Of a DNA stretch of 64,000 nucleotides, positions 1-9,065 are shown one piece after another. This DNA is from Rhizobium sp. ICMP 5592 (GTDB lineage Bacteria; Pseudomonadota; Alphaproteobacteria; Rhizobiales; Rhizobiaceae), in assembly GCF_009498525.1 (NCBI RefSeq), contig NZ_QSNT01000003.1, positions 637,977 through 701,976 of the forward strand, in the 5' to 3' direction. Below the pieces are notes generated by a model, which searched no databases, was not told the origin of the DNA, and saw only the letters and a program-made list of their open reading frames with translations. The position numbers were made by a program, and so were the translations under genes. The stretch's first letter is position 1. Every line of letters starts with the position of its first letter.

Positions 1-1
1 G

Positions 2-1144
2 GCCGTCGCCGACGAGGATGTGCAGATCGTAATCCCGCATGCTGCCATGCGCAACGAGATCGGTCTGATGGCCAAGGCCACGCTGGCGCTGCAGGAAAAG
101 ATCCGCGAGCGTCATGCATTGACCGAACGCCAGGCCGCGCAGGAAGAGGAAATCAACGCCGAGCGCCAACAGAACCTGCTCCAGCAGCAAGGTGAAGCCC
201 AGGAACAGGCTCGCGTCGTCTCGACCATCGGCAAGGCGCTGGAACAACTCGCACGGGGCGACCTGACCGTACGCTGCGCCGATATCGGCATCAGCTATGC
301 CGGCCTGCGCAACAACTTCAACGAGGCGCTCTCCCATCTCGAGGCCGCCATGGGCCGGGTCAATGCCAAGGGCAACGACATCGGCGTCAGCAAGGAAGAG
401 ATCCGCCGCGCCTCCAACGAGTTGTCACAGCGCACCGAACGCCAGGCTGCCAGCCTGGAGGAAACCTCGGCCGCACTCGACGAGCTTACCGTCGCCGTCC
501 GCCAGACGGCGGAAGGCGCGCATGAGGCCAGCAAGCGCGTTCACGCCGTCAGCACCGAGGCATCGCGCAGCGACGCCGTGGTTGCCCAGGCAATCGAAGC
601 GATGAGCGGAATCGAGAAGTCCTCGTCGGAGATCAGCAAGATCATCGGCGTCATCGACGAGATCGCCTTCCAGACCAATCTTCTGGCGCTGAATGCCGGG
701 GTCGAGGCGGCGCGCGCCGGCGAATCCGGCAAGGGATTTGCCGTCGTCGCCCAGGAAGTGCGCGAACTGGCGCAGCGGTCCGCCGCGGCCGCCAAGGAGA
801 TCAAGGACCAGATCGCCCGCTCCTCCGGCCAGGTCGACCAGGGTGTCCGTCTTGTTGGCGAGGCCGGCGAAGCGCTGAAGCGCATCTCCGACCAGATCAA
901 GGCCGCCAACGAGATCGTCTCGAAGATCGCCCACAGCGCCTCCGAACAGGATACGACGCTGCGCTCGATCTCGTCGTCGATGAACCAGCTCGACGCCGCC
1001 ACGCAGCAGAACGCCGCCATGGCGGAGGAGACGACGGCATCGGCCGAAACGCTCGCCGCCGACACCGAGGACCTGCTCGGCCTGATCCGCGGTTTCCACG
1101 TCAATGACGGCGGCCCCGTCGTACAGACCCGCCGCGCAGCGTAA
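2..1144 (+). CDS. Methyl-accepting chemotaxis protein, C-terminal part (5' end outside window)
   Basis: The frame is open from the first base, so the start, sensor region and membrane segments lie upstream. The fragment begins with a helical linker, then a HAMP-like segment ending in ARGDLTVRC (about residues 68-90 of the fragment), then a long coiled-coil signalling domain. The hairpin tip that contacts CheA and CheW is clear (EIAFQTNLLALNAGVEAARA), with Gly where Ala is commoner after LNA. The Ala- and Glu/Gln-rich flanking helices hold likely methylation sites. The protein ends in TRRAA without a CheR-docking pentapeptide. A rho-independent terminator follows. The family call is secure; the ligand cannot be inferred. 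Confidence 0.93.
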   Translation, partial: AVADEDVQIVIPHAAMRNEIGLMAKATLALQEKIRERHALTERQAAQEEEINAERQQNLLQQQGEAQEQARVVSTIGKALEQLARGDLTVRCADIGISYAGLRNNFNEALSHLEAAMGRVNAKGNDIGVSKEEIRRASNELSQRTERQAASLEETSAALDELTVAVRQTAEGAHEASKRVHAVSTEASRSDAVVAQAIEAMSGIEKSSSEISKIIGVIDEIAFQTNLLALNAGVEAARAGESGKGFAVVAQEVRELAQRSAAAAKEIKDQIARSSGQVDQGVRLVGEAGEALKRISDQIKAANEIVSKIAHSASEQDTTLRSISSSMNQLDAATQQNAAMAEETTASAETLAADTEDLLGLIRGFHVNDGGPVVQTRRAA

Positions 1145-1167
1145 GCTGGCTGGTAACAGACAGGACA

Positions 1168-1197
1168 AACCGCCGGGCGCACCCCGGCGGTTTTTCT
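1168..1197 (+). terminator. Rho-independent terminator of the chemoreceptor gene
   Basis: A GC-rich hairpin with arms AACCGCCGGG and CCCCGGCGGTT is followed by TTTTTCTTT. It starts 24 bases after the chemoreceptor stop codon and lies before the convergent DUF523 gene. Confidence 0.8.
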
Positions 1198-1218
1198 TTG
1201 TCCAGATGTCGGAGAGGG

Positions 1219-1713
1219 TCACTCGGCGGCAGCGATCCGTACGGCCAGCCGGTCGATCTCGCGGTCGGAATAGACCTCCACGCCGGCGCGTTTCAGCAAG
1301 GCTGCGGTGACGCCATCGCCCGGATGCTTCTCCCCAGAGAACGTGCCATCATAGATGAAACTCGAACCACAGGACGGACTGCCGTCGATCAATAGGGCAT
1401 AACGACAGCCAGTTTCCTGGGCAAGCGCCAGAGCGTTCTCCGCCGCCCGAAGAAATCCGTCGGTGATATCGCCGCCGCTGATTTCCATCACGCGCGCCGT
1501 GCCCGTGAGCACATCCTCGCCTGTCGCTCCCACAGCAATCTCAGCCGGCGGTCGCGGCACGACCATGCCGGCCGACATTTCGGGACAGATGGCTACGAGA
1601 CGCCCCTCTTCGCGCCAGCGGTCGATGGCCGGATGGAGCAGTGGCTTGGCGCGACCGTCATAGCGGACGGCGTGGCCCATGAGGCAGGCGCTGACGAGAA
1701 TTTTTCCGGTCAT
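1219..1713 (-). CDS. DUF523 family protein (TudS-related)
   Basis: A 164-residue protein beginning KILVSACLMG. Cys10, Cys43 (AICPEM) and Cys115 (SPSCGSS) match the three conserved cysteines of DUF523. The thiouracil desulfurase TudS belongs to this family and uses such cysteines to hold an iron-sulfur cluster, so a sulfur-removing or tRNA-thiolation-salvage enzyme is possible; that is inference from the family. The start has a GGGAGG ribosome site 4-5 bases upstream. It lies 14 bases after glyS on the same strand and is probably cotranscribed with it. Confidence 0.85.
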   Translation of the reverse strand: MTGKILVSACLMGHAVRYDGRAKPLLHPAIDRWREEGRLVAICPEMSAGMVVPRPPAEIAVGATGEDVLTGTARVMEISGGDITDGFLRAAENALALAQETGCRYALLIDGSPSCGSSFIYDGTFSGEKHPGDGVTAALLKRAGVEVYSDREIDRLAVRIAAAE

Positions 1714-1727
1714 CGCGCCTCCCTTTC

Positions 1728-3842
1728 TTACCCCGCAATCTTCGAGAAGTCGGCAACCGTCCCCGTCGCCTCGCGGATCAGACGCAACAGTGCCAGACGG
1801 TTGGCGCGGATAGCGGCGTCTTCGTCGTTGACGAACACGTCCGTGGCGAAGCGGTCGACGGGTGCGCGCAGCGTCGACAGCGCGGCCATGGCCGAGCGGA
1901 AGTCTTCACCGGCAATCGCCTTGGCGGCTTCGGCCGAAGCCTTGGTGACGGCGGCGAAAAGGTCCTTTTCAGCATCGAGCTTCAGCAATGCTTCCGAAAC
2001 GCCATCGGCAACGACAGTGCCCTTCTTTTCCTCGGCGGCGAGAAGCTGCGTGGCGCGCTTGGTGCCGGCGAGCAGATTCTTGCCGTCCTCCGAGGTGATA
2101 AAGGCCGTCAGTGCCTCGACGCGGCGGGCAACCATCAGGAGATCGTCGGCTTCCGACGTCAGCACGGAGTCGATTAGATCGTAGCGGGCGCCCTGATCGC
2201 GCAGATAGACCTTCAGACGGTCGTGGAAGAAGGCGAGGAGATCCGTATCCTTGGTCACCGCCAGCAGCGGCAAGCGCACCTTGCGCTCCAGCAGAATACG
2301 GACAACCCCCAAAGCCGCACGGCGCAGCGCATAGGGGTCCTTCGAACCCGTCGGCTTCTCATCAATCGCCCAGAAGCCGATCAGCGTATCCAGCTTGTCG
2401 GCGAGCGCGACGGTGATCGCCACCTTGTCGTCCGGCACGCGGTCGGACGGACCCTGCGGCTTGTAGTGATCTTCGATGGCGGCGGCAACGGAAGCGTCTT
2501 CGCCCTGCAGCGCTGCATATTTGCGGCCCATGAGGCCCTGAAGCTCCGGGAACTCGCCGACGGCTTCGGTGCGCAGGTCGGCCTTGGCCAATACTGCGGC
2601 GCGATCGACCTTGACCGGATCGGCGCCGGTGATCTTTGCGAGTTCGGCCGCGAGCGTGCGGATGCGGGAAACGCGCTCGCCCTGGCTGCCGAGTTTGGCA
2701 TGGAAGGTGACGTTCAGCGCGTCGAGCTTGGCCATGCGCTGATCCAGCGGCTTCTTCAGGTCGAGGCCGAATTTTGCGGCAGACGCTTCCAGCGTTTCGA
2801 GGTCCGGCAGATTACCCTGATCTCGCTTCCAGAAATGCAGCGCGTCGGAAAGACGGGCGCGCACGACCTTGCCGTTGCCGTGAATGATCTCCTTGCCGCC
2901 ATCCGTAGCCTGGATGTTGGAGACGAGGATGAAGCGGTTGGAGAGTATCTCGCCGGCCTGCGGACGGGTGACGAAACACTTCTGGTTGGTCTTGATGGTC
3001 AGACGGATGATTTCCGAAGGGATCGACAGGTAATCCTCTTCGAAGGAGCCCATCAGCACCTGCGGCCACTCGACCAGGCCGGACACCTCTTCCAGCAAGC
3101 CCTCGTCTTCGACCAGTTCCAGGCCGTTGGCAAAGGCGATATCGCGGGCATCGTGCAGGATGATGTCCTTGCGGCGCTCGGCGTCGAGGACGACCTGGGC
3201 TTTTTCCAGGTTTGCGACATAGTCGTCGAAACGCTTGACGGCGATCGGGCCGGGCGCATGGAAGCGGTGGCCGTAGGTCACGTTCGAGGCGACGATGCCG
3301 TCGATCTCGAAGGGGATGACGACGGTCTCTTCATGCTCGGTGCCGAAGGTGCAGACGATTGACTGCAGCGGGCGCACCCAGCGCAGTGAGCCCGGCTTGG
3401 CCGATGCCTTGCCCCAGCGCATCGACTTCGGCCAGGGGAAATTTCTGACGATATCGGGCATCACGGCAGCGACAATTTCTTCCGCCGCACGGCCGGGCTT
3501 GGAAATGATCGCGACGTAGAAATCGCCTTTCTTCGGGTCGCTAATCACCTGCGCTTCCGAAATCGAAGAGAGACCAGCGCCGCGCAAAAAGCCTTCGATC
3601 GCCTTTTCGTTGGCGTCAGTGCGCGGTCCCTTGCGCTCTTCGCGCACATCGGCGGAGCGTGCTGTGACGCCGCGAATATCCAGCGTCAGACGGCGCGGCG
3701 TCCAATATTCACGCGCGCCCTCATAGGACAGACCAGCCTCGACCAGCGCATCGGTCACCAGCTTCTTCAGATCGCCGGCAGCCTTGCGCTGCATACGGGC
3801 GGGAATTTCCTCGGAGCGGAGTTCGAGAAGGAGATCGGGCAT
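1728..3842 (-). CDS. glyS: Glycyl-tRNA synthetase beta subunit
   Basis: A 704-residue protein starting MPDLLLELRSEEIPARMQ, the typical N-terminus of the beta chain of the bacterial alpha2-beta2 glycyl-tRNA synthetase. The family signatures FPWPKSMRWG, FVRPLQ-like WVRPLQSI and DPYALRRAALGV are present, and the length is normal. The beta chain binds tRNA-Gly and assists the catalytic alpha chain, GlyQ, which is encoded about 4 kb upstream on the same strand (7987-8946). In many bacteria glyQ and glyS are adjacent; here lemA, an EPSP synthase gene and a DUF2207 gene separate them. Confidence 0.97.
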   Translation of the reverse strand: MPDLLLELRSEEIPARMQRKAAGDLKKLVTDALVEAGLSYEGAREYWTPRRLTLDIRGVTARSADVREERKGPRTDANEKAIEGFLRGAGLSSISEAQVISDPKKGDFYVAIISKPGRAAEEIVAAVMPDIVRNFPWPKSMRWGKASAKPGSLRWVRPLQSIVCTFGTEHEETVVIPFEIDGIVASNVTYGHRFHAPGPIAVKRFDDYVANLEKAQVVLDAERRKDIILHDARDIAFANGLELVEDEGLLEEVSGLVEWPQVLMGSFEEDYLSIPSEIIRLTIKTNQKCFVTRPQAGEILSNRFILVSNIQATDGGKEIIHGNGKVVRARLSDALHFWKRDQGNLPDLETLEASAAKFGLDLKKPLDQRMAKLDALNVTFHAKLGSQGERVSRIRTLAAELAKITGADPVKVDRAAVLAKADLRTEAVGEFPELQGLMGRKYAALQGEDASVAAAIEDHYKPQGPSDRVPDDKVAITVALADKLDTLIGFWAIDEKPTGSKDPYALRRAALGVVRILLERKVRLPLLAVTKDTDLLAFFHDRLKVYLRDQGARYDLIDSVLTSEADDLLMVARRVEALTAFITSEDGKNLLAGTKRATQLLAAEEKKGTVVADGVSEALLKLDAEKDLFAAVTKASAEAAKAIAGEDFRSAMAALSTLRAPVDRFATDVFVNDEDAAIRANRLALLRLIREATGTVADFSKIAG

Positions 3843-3944
3843 GGGAACTGTCTTTTATGTTGAGGCGAAAGGATCCGGGCGGACTTAGCAAGCCCGGCGG
3901 CAAAAGTCACCAAGGCAAACGGTGAAATTACCGATCTGCTGCGA

Positions 3945-5918
3945 CTACCACCCGCCGCCGCCGCCGCCACCACCACCGCCGCCGGAGAAGCCACCCCCGC
4001 CTGAGAAGCCACCGCCACTACCGCTGCCAAAGCCGGAGGACGAACTGGAGACTGGTGCGGGGATGGTAGAGGCGATGGTCGAGGCCATGGAGGAGGAGAA
4101 CTCTCCGATCCGGCCGCCAAGATTGCCGCCGTAGATATTGCCGACATACCAGCCGGGAGCGTAGCTCGCCGCCACCGCAGCCCCTGCCGCCGTCGCCAGC
4201 CAGGCATCGAAAGCGCTTGACCAGGGTTTTTCGACGCCGAGCGCGACGGCGTAGGGCAGCAGCTTTTCGAAATGCTGCGGCGACATTTGCGGCGCGCCTT
4301 GCATGTTCATGCGGTCGCGTTCGGCGAGCGTCAGATATTGCCGCAGGCCGGCAATGCCATCCATCATCTTCCGCCCGATCGGCGTCGGTGCGCCCATCAG
4401 GAAGAAGAACACGACATTGAGGGCGAAAATTCCCACAATCCCGACCAGCAGCGGCAGCTCGCCCGCTTCCATCAGCGGCACGACGACAGCCGCGAAAATG
4501 CTGGTGACGATGGAGACGATGACGAAGCCGATGAAGGCGAAGACGAGGACCGAGAAAATCCGTCGCCCGAGGCCCGCATCATGGCGAAGGAACATCCGGC
4601 CGATGGCGCCGGCAAAGACCGTGACGACGATCGACAGGAAGCCGGGGACAATGATCAACGGCAGCGCATTTTCATGCAGGCGACCGAAGATGACGATGGC
4701 TGCCAGGATGAGCACCGACAACGCGATGCCAATGACGATATAGAGCCGATTGGCCTTGTAATATTCGTCGCGATGGTCGCGCTCTATAGCGCTGCGGAAT
4801 TGCTGGCCGAGCCTTTGGACGGCGGCACCATTCGCCGCGTCGATCACCAGCGGCGTGAACGGGCCGATGGCGCCGAACAACACCTTCTCGCTGCTGCCCA
4901 GATCACGGCCGGCCGTTTTGCCTGTCGCCTTGAGAATCACCTTGTCCTTCAGATCGTCGAGGATGACATAACCACGCACGGCAAGATCGATCGCCGTCGC
5001 CGACAGCGCCGTCCATCCGGCGCCGGAAAAGCCCCTGTTGTCGATATAGTTGACCAGCGCCGGCGAGACGCCATCCGGCGGATCCCAGCGCGGAACCATG
5101 ACGCCTCGCGGCGGATCGCGCCCGACAGCGAGCCAGCTGCGCAGATAGTAGGCAAACAGCAGAATCAGGCCGCCAATGGCGATGATGGCATCGAGATGAT
5201 CGGCGATGAACCAGCGCCATTGCTGGCCGCTGCTCGGCGGCAGGATCACGCCCTTCGGCAGCTTGATAGCGATCGTCAGCCCTTCACCTTGGGCCAATGG
5301 CCGCGTCGTGGCGAATGTGACCCTGCCCGCTTGCTGGCTGGCGCTTGCATCCTGGCCTTTCCCGCCAATCGGGCCGGTGTAATAGGCAAGCTGCTGCGCC
5401 ATCACACCATCCGGCAGGGTAACAGTGGCCGAGGCACGCAGGATCGGGAAGAGCCAGCCATTGCCGGTGACGTTCCAATAAAGTTCGTCGTGATCGTCGA
5501 AATAACGGATCTGCCGGTTGGTGGTGTAGGTGATGCGGAAGGTGTGCGGGCCGGGACTGAGGAGGAATTGCATGCTCCCCTGATCCGCCCGGCCGATATA
5601 GATGCGCTCACCGCCTTCGATCCGCTCGAGCCGCCACTCTTCCGGCTGCCCGTCGCGCTCGACGGAGACGACATCGAAATCCACCTGAGCCCGGCGGCCG
5701 TCAGCATCGAGGAAGGTCAGCGGAAAATCCCGGAAGATGCCACGACGGATGGCGCGGCCTTCCGCGTTCACGGCAATGGTCTCGGTGACGTTCATCGAGC
5801 CGTCGCGATTGAGTGCAATCGCCTGGGCGAAGTTTGTGATGACTTCGGCCGCCAAGGCGGCCGTTGCGGAAAACAGCAGGACCAAGGCCAGGAAAAGCCC
5901 GGAAAGCCAACGCATCAT
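3945..5918 (-). CDS. DUF2207 membrane protein with glycine-rich tail
   Basis: About 657 residues from an ATG at 5918, chosen because GGGGGTG lies just upstream; a longer frame reaches 5969 but lacks a ribosome site. A signal peptide (MMRWLSG to AALA) is followed by an extracytoplasmic domain with DGSMNVTETI and RRGIFRDFPL, typical of DUF2207, then a membrane segment near residue 250, the family motif RWDPPDGVSPALVNYI, and further membrane segments. The last 35 residues are a Ser/Gly tail running into a Gly stretch ending in Trp. Its function is unknown. DUF2207 genes commonly accompany lemA, which is also in this block. Confidence 0.85.
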   Translation of the reverse strand: MMRWLSGLFLALVLLFSATAALAAEVITNFAQAIALNRDGSMNVTETIAVNAEGRAIRRGIFRDFPLTFLDADGRRAQVDFDVVSVERDGQPEEWRLERIEGGERIYIGRADQGSMQFLLSPGPHTFRITYTTNRQIRYFDDHDELYWNVTGNGWLFPILRASATVTLPDGVMAQQLAYYTGPIGGKGQDASASQQAGRVTFATTRPLAQGEGLTIAIKLPKGVILPPSSGQQWRWFIADHLDAIIAIGGLILLFAYYLRSWLAVGRDPPRGVMVPRWDPPDGVSPALVNYIDNRGFSGAGWTALSATAIDLAVRGYVILDDLKDKVILKATGKTAGRDLGSSEKVLFGAIGPFTPLVIDAANGAAVQRLGQQFRSAIERDHRDEYYKANRLYIVIGIALSVLILAAIVIFGRLHENALPLIIVPGFLSIVVTVFAGAIGRMFLRHDAGLGRRIFSVLVFAFIGFVIVSIVTSIFAAVVVPLMEAGELPLLVGIVGIFALNVVFFFLMGAPTPIGRKMMDGIAGLRQYLTLAERDRMNMQGAPQMSPQHFEKLLPYAVALGVEKPWSSAFDAWLATAAGAAVAASYAPGWYVGNIYGGNLGGRIGEFSSSMASTIASTIPAPVSSSSSGFGSGSGGGFSGGGGFSGGGGGGGGGGGW

Positions 5919-5940
5919 CACACCCCCATGTGATCCGGGC

Positions 5941-5998
5941 GGCGCCCCGTGGAGGGCGCCGCATAGCATGAACGATACCTAGGCTCCCAAAGGGAGCC
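5941..5998 (-). other. Two tandem stem-loops between the EPSP synthase and DUF2207 genes
   Basis: Read on the minus strand after the EPSP synthase stop, the first hairpin has perfect 7-base arms GGCTCCC/GGGAGCC with a 3-base loop (5982-5998) and the second has perfect 7-base arms GGCGCCC/GGGCGCC with a 6-base loop (5941-5960). Neither is followed by a T-run, so they may be processing or stability elements or weak terminators rather than classic terminators. Confidence 0.5.
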
Positions 5999-6003
5999 AG
6001 GCA

Positions 6004-7263
6004 TTAGTCGTCGTAGGCGACACCCAGCGACGCCAGTACCCGCCAATAGGCCGGAAAGGTCTTGGCGACGCAATCAGGGTCGAGAATGGTGATGCCGCTG
6101 ATCTTCAGGCCGGCGAGCGCAAAGCTCATGGCAATGCGGTGATCGGCAAAGCTGTCGATTTCGGCGGGCAGCACCTTGCTGGCAAGGCTCGGGTCGGATG
6201 CGACGATCAGATCATCACCCTCTTCCGTGCCGAGGCCGGGAACGATACGCGACAGGCCGCTCGACAATGCACGGACGCGGTCGCATTCCTTGACCCGAAG
6301 GTTGGCGATGCCGACGAAGCGCACCGGCGTCTCGTTGAAGGCGGCAAGGACGGCGAGCGTCGGGATCGCGTCCTGCATCTGCGATCCGTCGATGACGGCG
6401 GGCAAATGCGGGAATTGCGAGATCAGGTCATAGGCACGGGCGTCCGGCTGCGAGAATTCCGTCGCCGGCGTACCGAGATCGATTTTGCCGCCGGTCAGCG
6501 CTTCCGCCGCCCAGAGGTAAGTCGCAGCCGAGGCATCCGGCTCGATGAGGAAATCCGCCGCGTGGTAGCCGGTCGGCTCGACACGCCAGGTGACCGGGCT
6601 GGTGCGCTCCACTTTGGCGCCGAAAGCGCGCATGGCAGCGACCGTGAGATCGATATAGCCGAGCGCACCGATATGTTCGCCAAGCAGTTCGACATCGACC
6701 GGCCGGTCGCCACCGGCGGCCATCATCAGGAGGGCGGAGACATATTGGCTGGAAAGGCCGCCATCGATCTCAACGCGGCTCGCCTCGAAGCGGCCCCTGC
6801 CGTTGATGGTGACCGGCGGGCAACCGGTCTCAGTCGATGCGTCGATGCCGAGCGAGCGCAGCGCGTCGACCAGCGGACCGATCGGCCGCTTGCGCATATG
6901 CGCGTCGCCATCGACCACGACCTTGCCGTCGACCAGGGCGGCGGCGGCCGTCAGGAAGCGCGTCGCAGTGCCGGCATTGCCGAGGAAGAGCGGATCCGTC
7001 GGCGACTTCAATTTGCCGCTGCCAGTGACGATAAAGGTGGTGTCATCGGGCTCGTCGATGGTCACGCCCATGGCGCGCAGCGCTTCGGCCATATAGCGCG
7101 TGTCGTCGCTCTTCAGCGCACCGGTCAGCCGGCTCGTGCCCTTGGCGAGGCCGGCAAGCAGCAGCGCGCGGTTGGTGATCGACTTCGATCCCGGCGGCAT
7201 GGCGCGGCCGGTCAACGGCTTGCCGGGCGGGATAATCGTGAGTTTGGCTCTACCCATCATCAT
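6004..7263 (-). CDS. aroA: 3-phosphoshikimate 1-carboxyvinyltransferase (EPSP synthase)
   Basis: A 419-residue EPSP synthase of the shikimate pathway, joining shikimate-3-phosphate and phosphoenolpyruvate. Visible signatures are PGSKSITNRALLLAGLA (residues 24-40), LFLGNAGTATRFL (92-104), SSQYVSALLM, RVKECDRVRAL, FADHRIAMSF and DPDCVAKTFPAYW. The SSQY and GSKS motifs are of the glyphosate-sensitive class I layout, but where E. coli has NAGTAMRP this enzyme has NAGTATRF, so Met99 and Pro101 equivalents are Thr101 and Phe103. Three consecutive ATGs open the frame; the third (7257) is best spaced from AAAGAGA. It sits between lemA and the DUF2207 gene, which suggests a second, acquired aroA copy rather than the only one. 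Confidence 0.92.
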   Translation of the reverse strand: MMMGRAKLTIIPPGKPLTGRAMPPGSKSITNRALLLAGLAKGTSRLTGALKSDDTRYMAEALRAMGVTIDEPDDTTFIVTGSGKLKSPTDPLFLGNAGTATRFLTAAAALVDGKVVVDGDAHMRKRPIGPLVDALRSLGIDASTETGCPPVTINGRGRFEASRVEIDGGLSSQYVSALLMMAAGGDRPVDVELLGEHIGALGYIDLTVAAMRAFGAKVERTSPVTWRVEPTGYHAADFLIEPDASAATYLWAAEALTGGKIDLGTPATEFSQPDARAYDLISQFPHLPAVIDGSQMQDAIPTLAVLAAFNETPVRFVGIANLRVKECDRVRALSSGLSRIVPGLGTEEGDDLIVASDPSLASKVLPAEIDSFADHRIAMSFALAGLKISGITILDPDCVAKTFPAYWRVLASLGVAYDD

Positions 7264-7347
7264 TCTCTTTGGTCAGTCAGGAAAGCGGCCGATGGCCTGC
7301 GGTCGGCTTCCTTTACCGCCTTGCATGAAAAACCGATAGGAGGAATT

Positions 7348-7899
7348 TCAGAACTTGACGGTCGGAACGGCGCGGTCCGCTTCGTTGGTAATCTCGAAGA
7401 AAGCACGCTTGGCGAAACCGAACTGGCCGGCGATGAGATTGGAAGGAAAGCTCTCGACCTTGACGTTCAGGTCGCGGGCAGCACCGTTGTAATAGCGCCG
7501 CGACATCTGGATCTCGCCTTCGATACCCTCCAGCGAACGCTGCAATTCGAGGAAGTTCGTATTGGCCTTCAGATCCGGATAGGCTTCGGCAAGGGCGATC
7601 ACGCGGCCAAGCGCCTGGCCGAGGAGGCCTTCGGCCACGCCACGACCCGCGACATCGCCTGCCGGTACGGCCTGTGCCTTGTTGCGCAGCTCGACGACCT
7701 CTTCCAGCGTCTGGCGCTCATGAGAGGCATAGCCCTTCACGGTTTCAATCAGGTTGGGGATCAGATCGGCGCGGCGCTTCAGCTGCACGTCGATGCCGGA
7801 CCATGCCTCTTCGGCCACCTGCCGGGCGCGGACGAGGCCGTTATAGGTGAAAACCGCATACAGCGCGGCAAGGACGATGATCGCCAGGATAATATACAT
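7348..7899 (-). CDS. lemA: LemA family protein
   Basis: A 183-residue protein with one N-terminal membrane helix (residues 2-19, MYIILAIIVLAALYAV) and a four-helix LemA domain. Family hallmarks are YNGLVRARQVAEEAWSGIDV, QLKRRADLIPNLIETVKGYA, NFLELQRSLEGIEGEI, RRYYNGAARDLN and FPSNLIAGQFGF. The start has a GGGGGT ribosome site. The role of LemA is poorly defined; it is often encoded beside a DUF2207 or TPM protein at the membrane. Here its expected DUF2207 partner lies one gene downstream, beyond aroA. Confidence 0.95.
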   Translation of the reverse strand: MYIILAIIVLAALYAVFTYNGLVRARQVAEEAWSGIDVQLKRRADLIPNLIETVKGYASHERQTLEEVVELRNKAQAVPAGDVAGRGVAEGLLGQALGRVIALAEAYPDLKANTNFLELQRSLEGIEGEIQMSRRYYNGAARDLNVKVESFPSNLIAGQFGFAKRAFFEITNEADRAVPTVKF

Positions 7900-7986
7900 C
7901 GCGAACCCCCCGTTGCGATTACAATCAAAGGGACACTATGCGGCTTCGCGGATATTGTCACCCGCTTTCGCTGTCAGAGCAGTATC

Positions 7987-8946
7987 TTAGGCCGCCTGTT
8001 TACCCCAATTGATACCGCCGGCATCCGTCAACAGGAAGGCTTCACCACAGGCCTTGGCGAGCGTACGCACGCGCAGAATATAGCTCTGGCGCTCGGTGAC
8101 GGAGATCACGCCGCGCGCGTCGAGCAAGTTGAAGACGTGGCTTGCCTTGATGCACTGGTCATAGGCCGGAAACACACATTTGTGCAGGCGCTGGTTGTCG
8201 CTGTCGCCGGGCGCGCCGGCGGCCAGAAGCGCCAGGCATTCCTTCTCGGCATCGATGAAGTGACGATGCAGCATTTCGGTATTGGCATATTCGAAATTAT
8301 GCCGAGAATATTCCTGCTCGGCCTGCAGGAAGACATCACCGTAGGTGATCTTCTCGTCGCCCTCGAGGCCGTTGAAATTCAGGTCGTAGACGCTGTCAAC
8401 GCCCTGGACGTAGGTCGCAAGGCGCTCGAGACCATAGGTCAGCTCGCCGGCGACGGGCGCGCACTCGATGCCGCAAACCTGCTGGAAATAGGTGAACTGC
8501 GACACTTCCATGCCATCGCACCAGCACTCCCAGCCGAGACCCCAGGCGCCGAGCGTCGGGCTTTCCCAATCGTCTTCGACGAAGCGGATGTCGTGTACCA
8601 GCGGATCAAGACCGATCGCCGCCAGCGAGCCGAGGTAGAGCTCCTGCAGGTTCGGCGGATTGGGCTTCAGGATGACCTGATACTGGTAGTAATGCTGCAT
8701 ACGGTTCGGGTTTTCACCGTAGCGACCGTCGGACGGGCGGCGGGACGGTTGCACGTAGGCGGCCTTCCACGGCTTCGGCCCAAGCGCGCGCAGCGTGGTC
8801 GCCGGATGGAACGTACCGGCGCCGACTTCCATGTCATAGGGCTGAAGAACCGCGCAACCCTTGTCGGCCCAATAATTATGCAGGGTCAGGATCAACGCCT
8901 GGAACGAGCGCTTCGGGTTCATATGGTCGGGCACGGTGGCGGTCAT
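7987..8946 (-). CDS. glyQ: Glycyl-tRNA synthetase alpha subunit
   Basis: A 319-residue catalytic subunit of glycyl-tRNA synthetase. The core RSFQALILTLHNYWADKGCA, QPYDMEVGAGTFHPATTLR, SRRPSDGRYGENPNR and WGLGWECWCDGMEVSQFTYF is nearly invariant for the family. The start is placed at MTATVPDHMNPKRSF; a longer frame to 9012 has no family-like sequence, and MNPKRSF nine residues in is an alternative. First gene of the minus-strand block glyQ-lemA-aroA-DUF2207-glyS. It pairs with GlyS to charge tRNA-Gly. Confidence 0.97.
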   Translation of the reverse strand: MTATVPDHMNPKRSFQALILTLHNYWADKGCAVLQPYDMEVGAGTFHPATTLRALGPKPWKAAYVQPSRRPSDGRYGENPNRMQHYYQYQVILKPNPPNLQELYLGSLAAIGLDPLVHDIRFVEDDWESPTLGAWGLGWECWCDGMEVSQFTYFQQVCGIECAPVAGELTYGLERLATYVQGVDSVYDLNFNGLEGDEKITYGDVFLQAEQEYSRHNFEYANTEMLHRHFIDAEKECLALLAAGAPGDSDNQRLHKCVFPAYDQCIKASHVFNLLDARGVISVTERQSYILRVRTLAKACGEAFLLTDAGGINWGKQAA

Positions 8947-9065
8947 GGGATTGATTTCTTCAGGTAACGAACGGTTTGGCGGACAGGTGCCACGATGGAA
9001 GACAAGGGTCAAGAGATGACGTATAGATATGGTGATGCATCTCCGCGCCGCCTTGGAGAAGAGTA

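Noticed and set aside
4272..5933. 553-codon plus-strand frame opposite the DUF2207 gene
   Set aside because: Antisense of a gene with a signal peptide and family motifs; composition (His/Asp/Arg-rich) is typical of a shadow frame.
6139..8967. 942-codon plus-strand open frame covering aroA, lemA and glyQ
   Set aside because: High GC and codon bias keep one antisense frame open. All three genes on the other strand have clear family motifs; the long frame has none.
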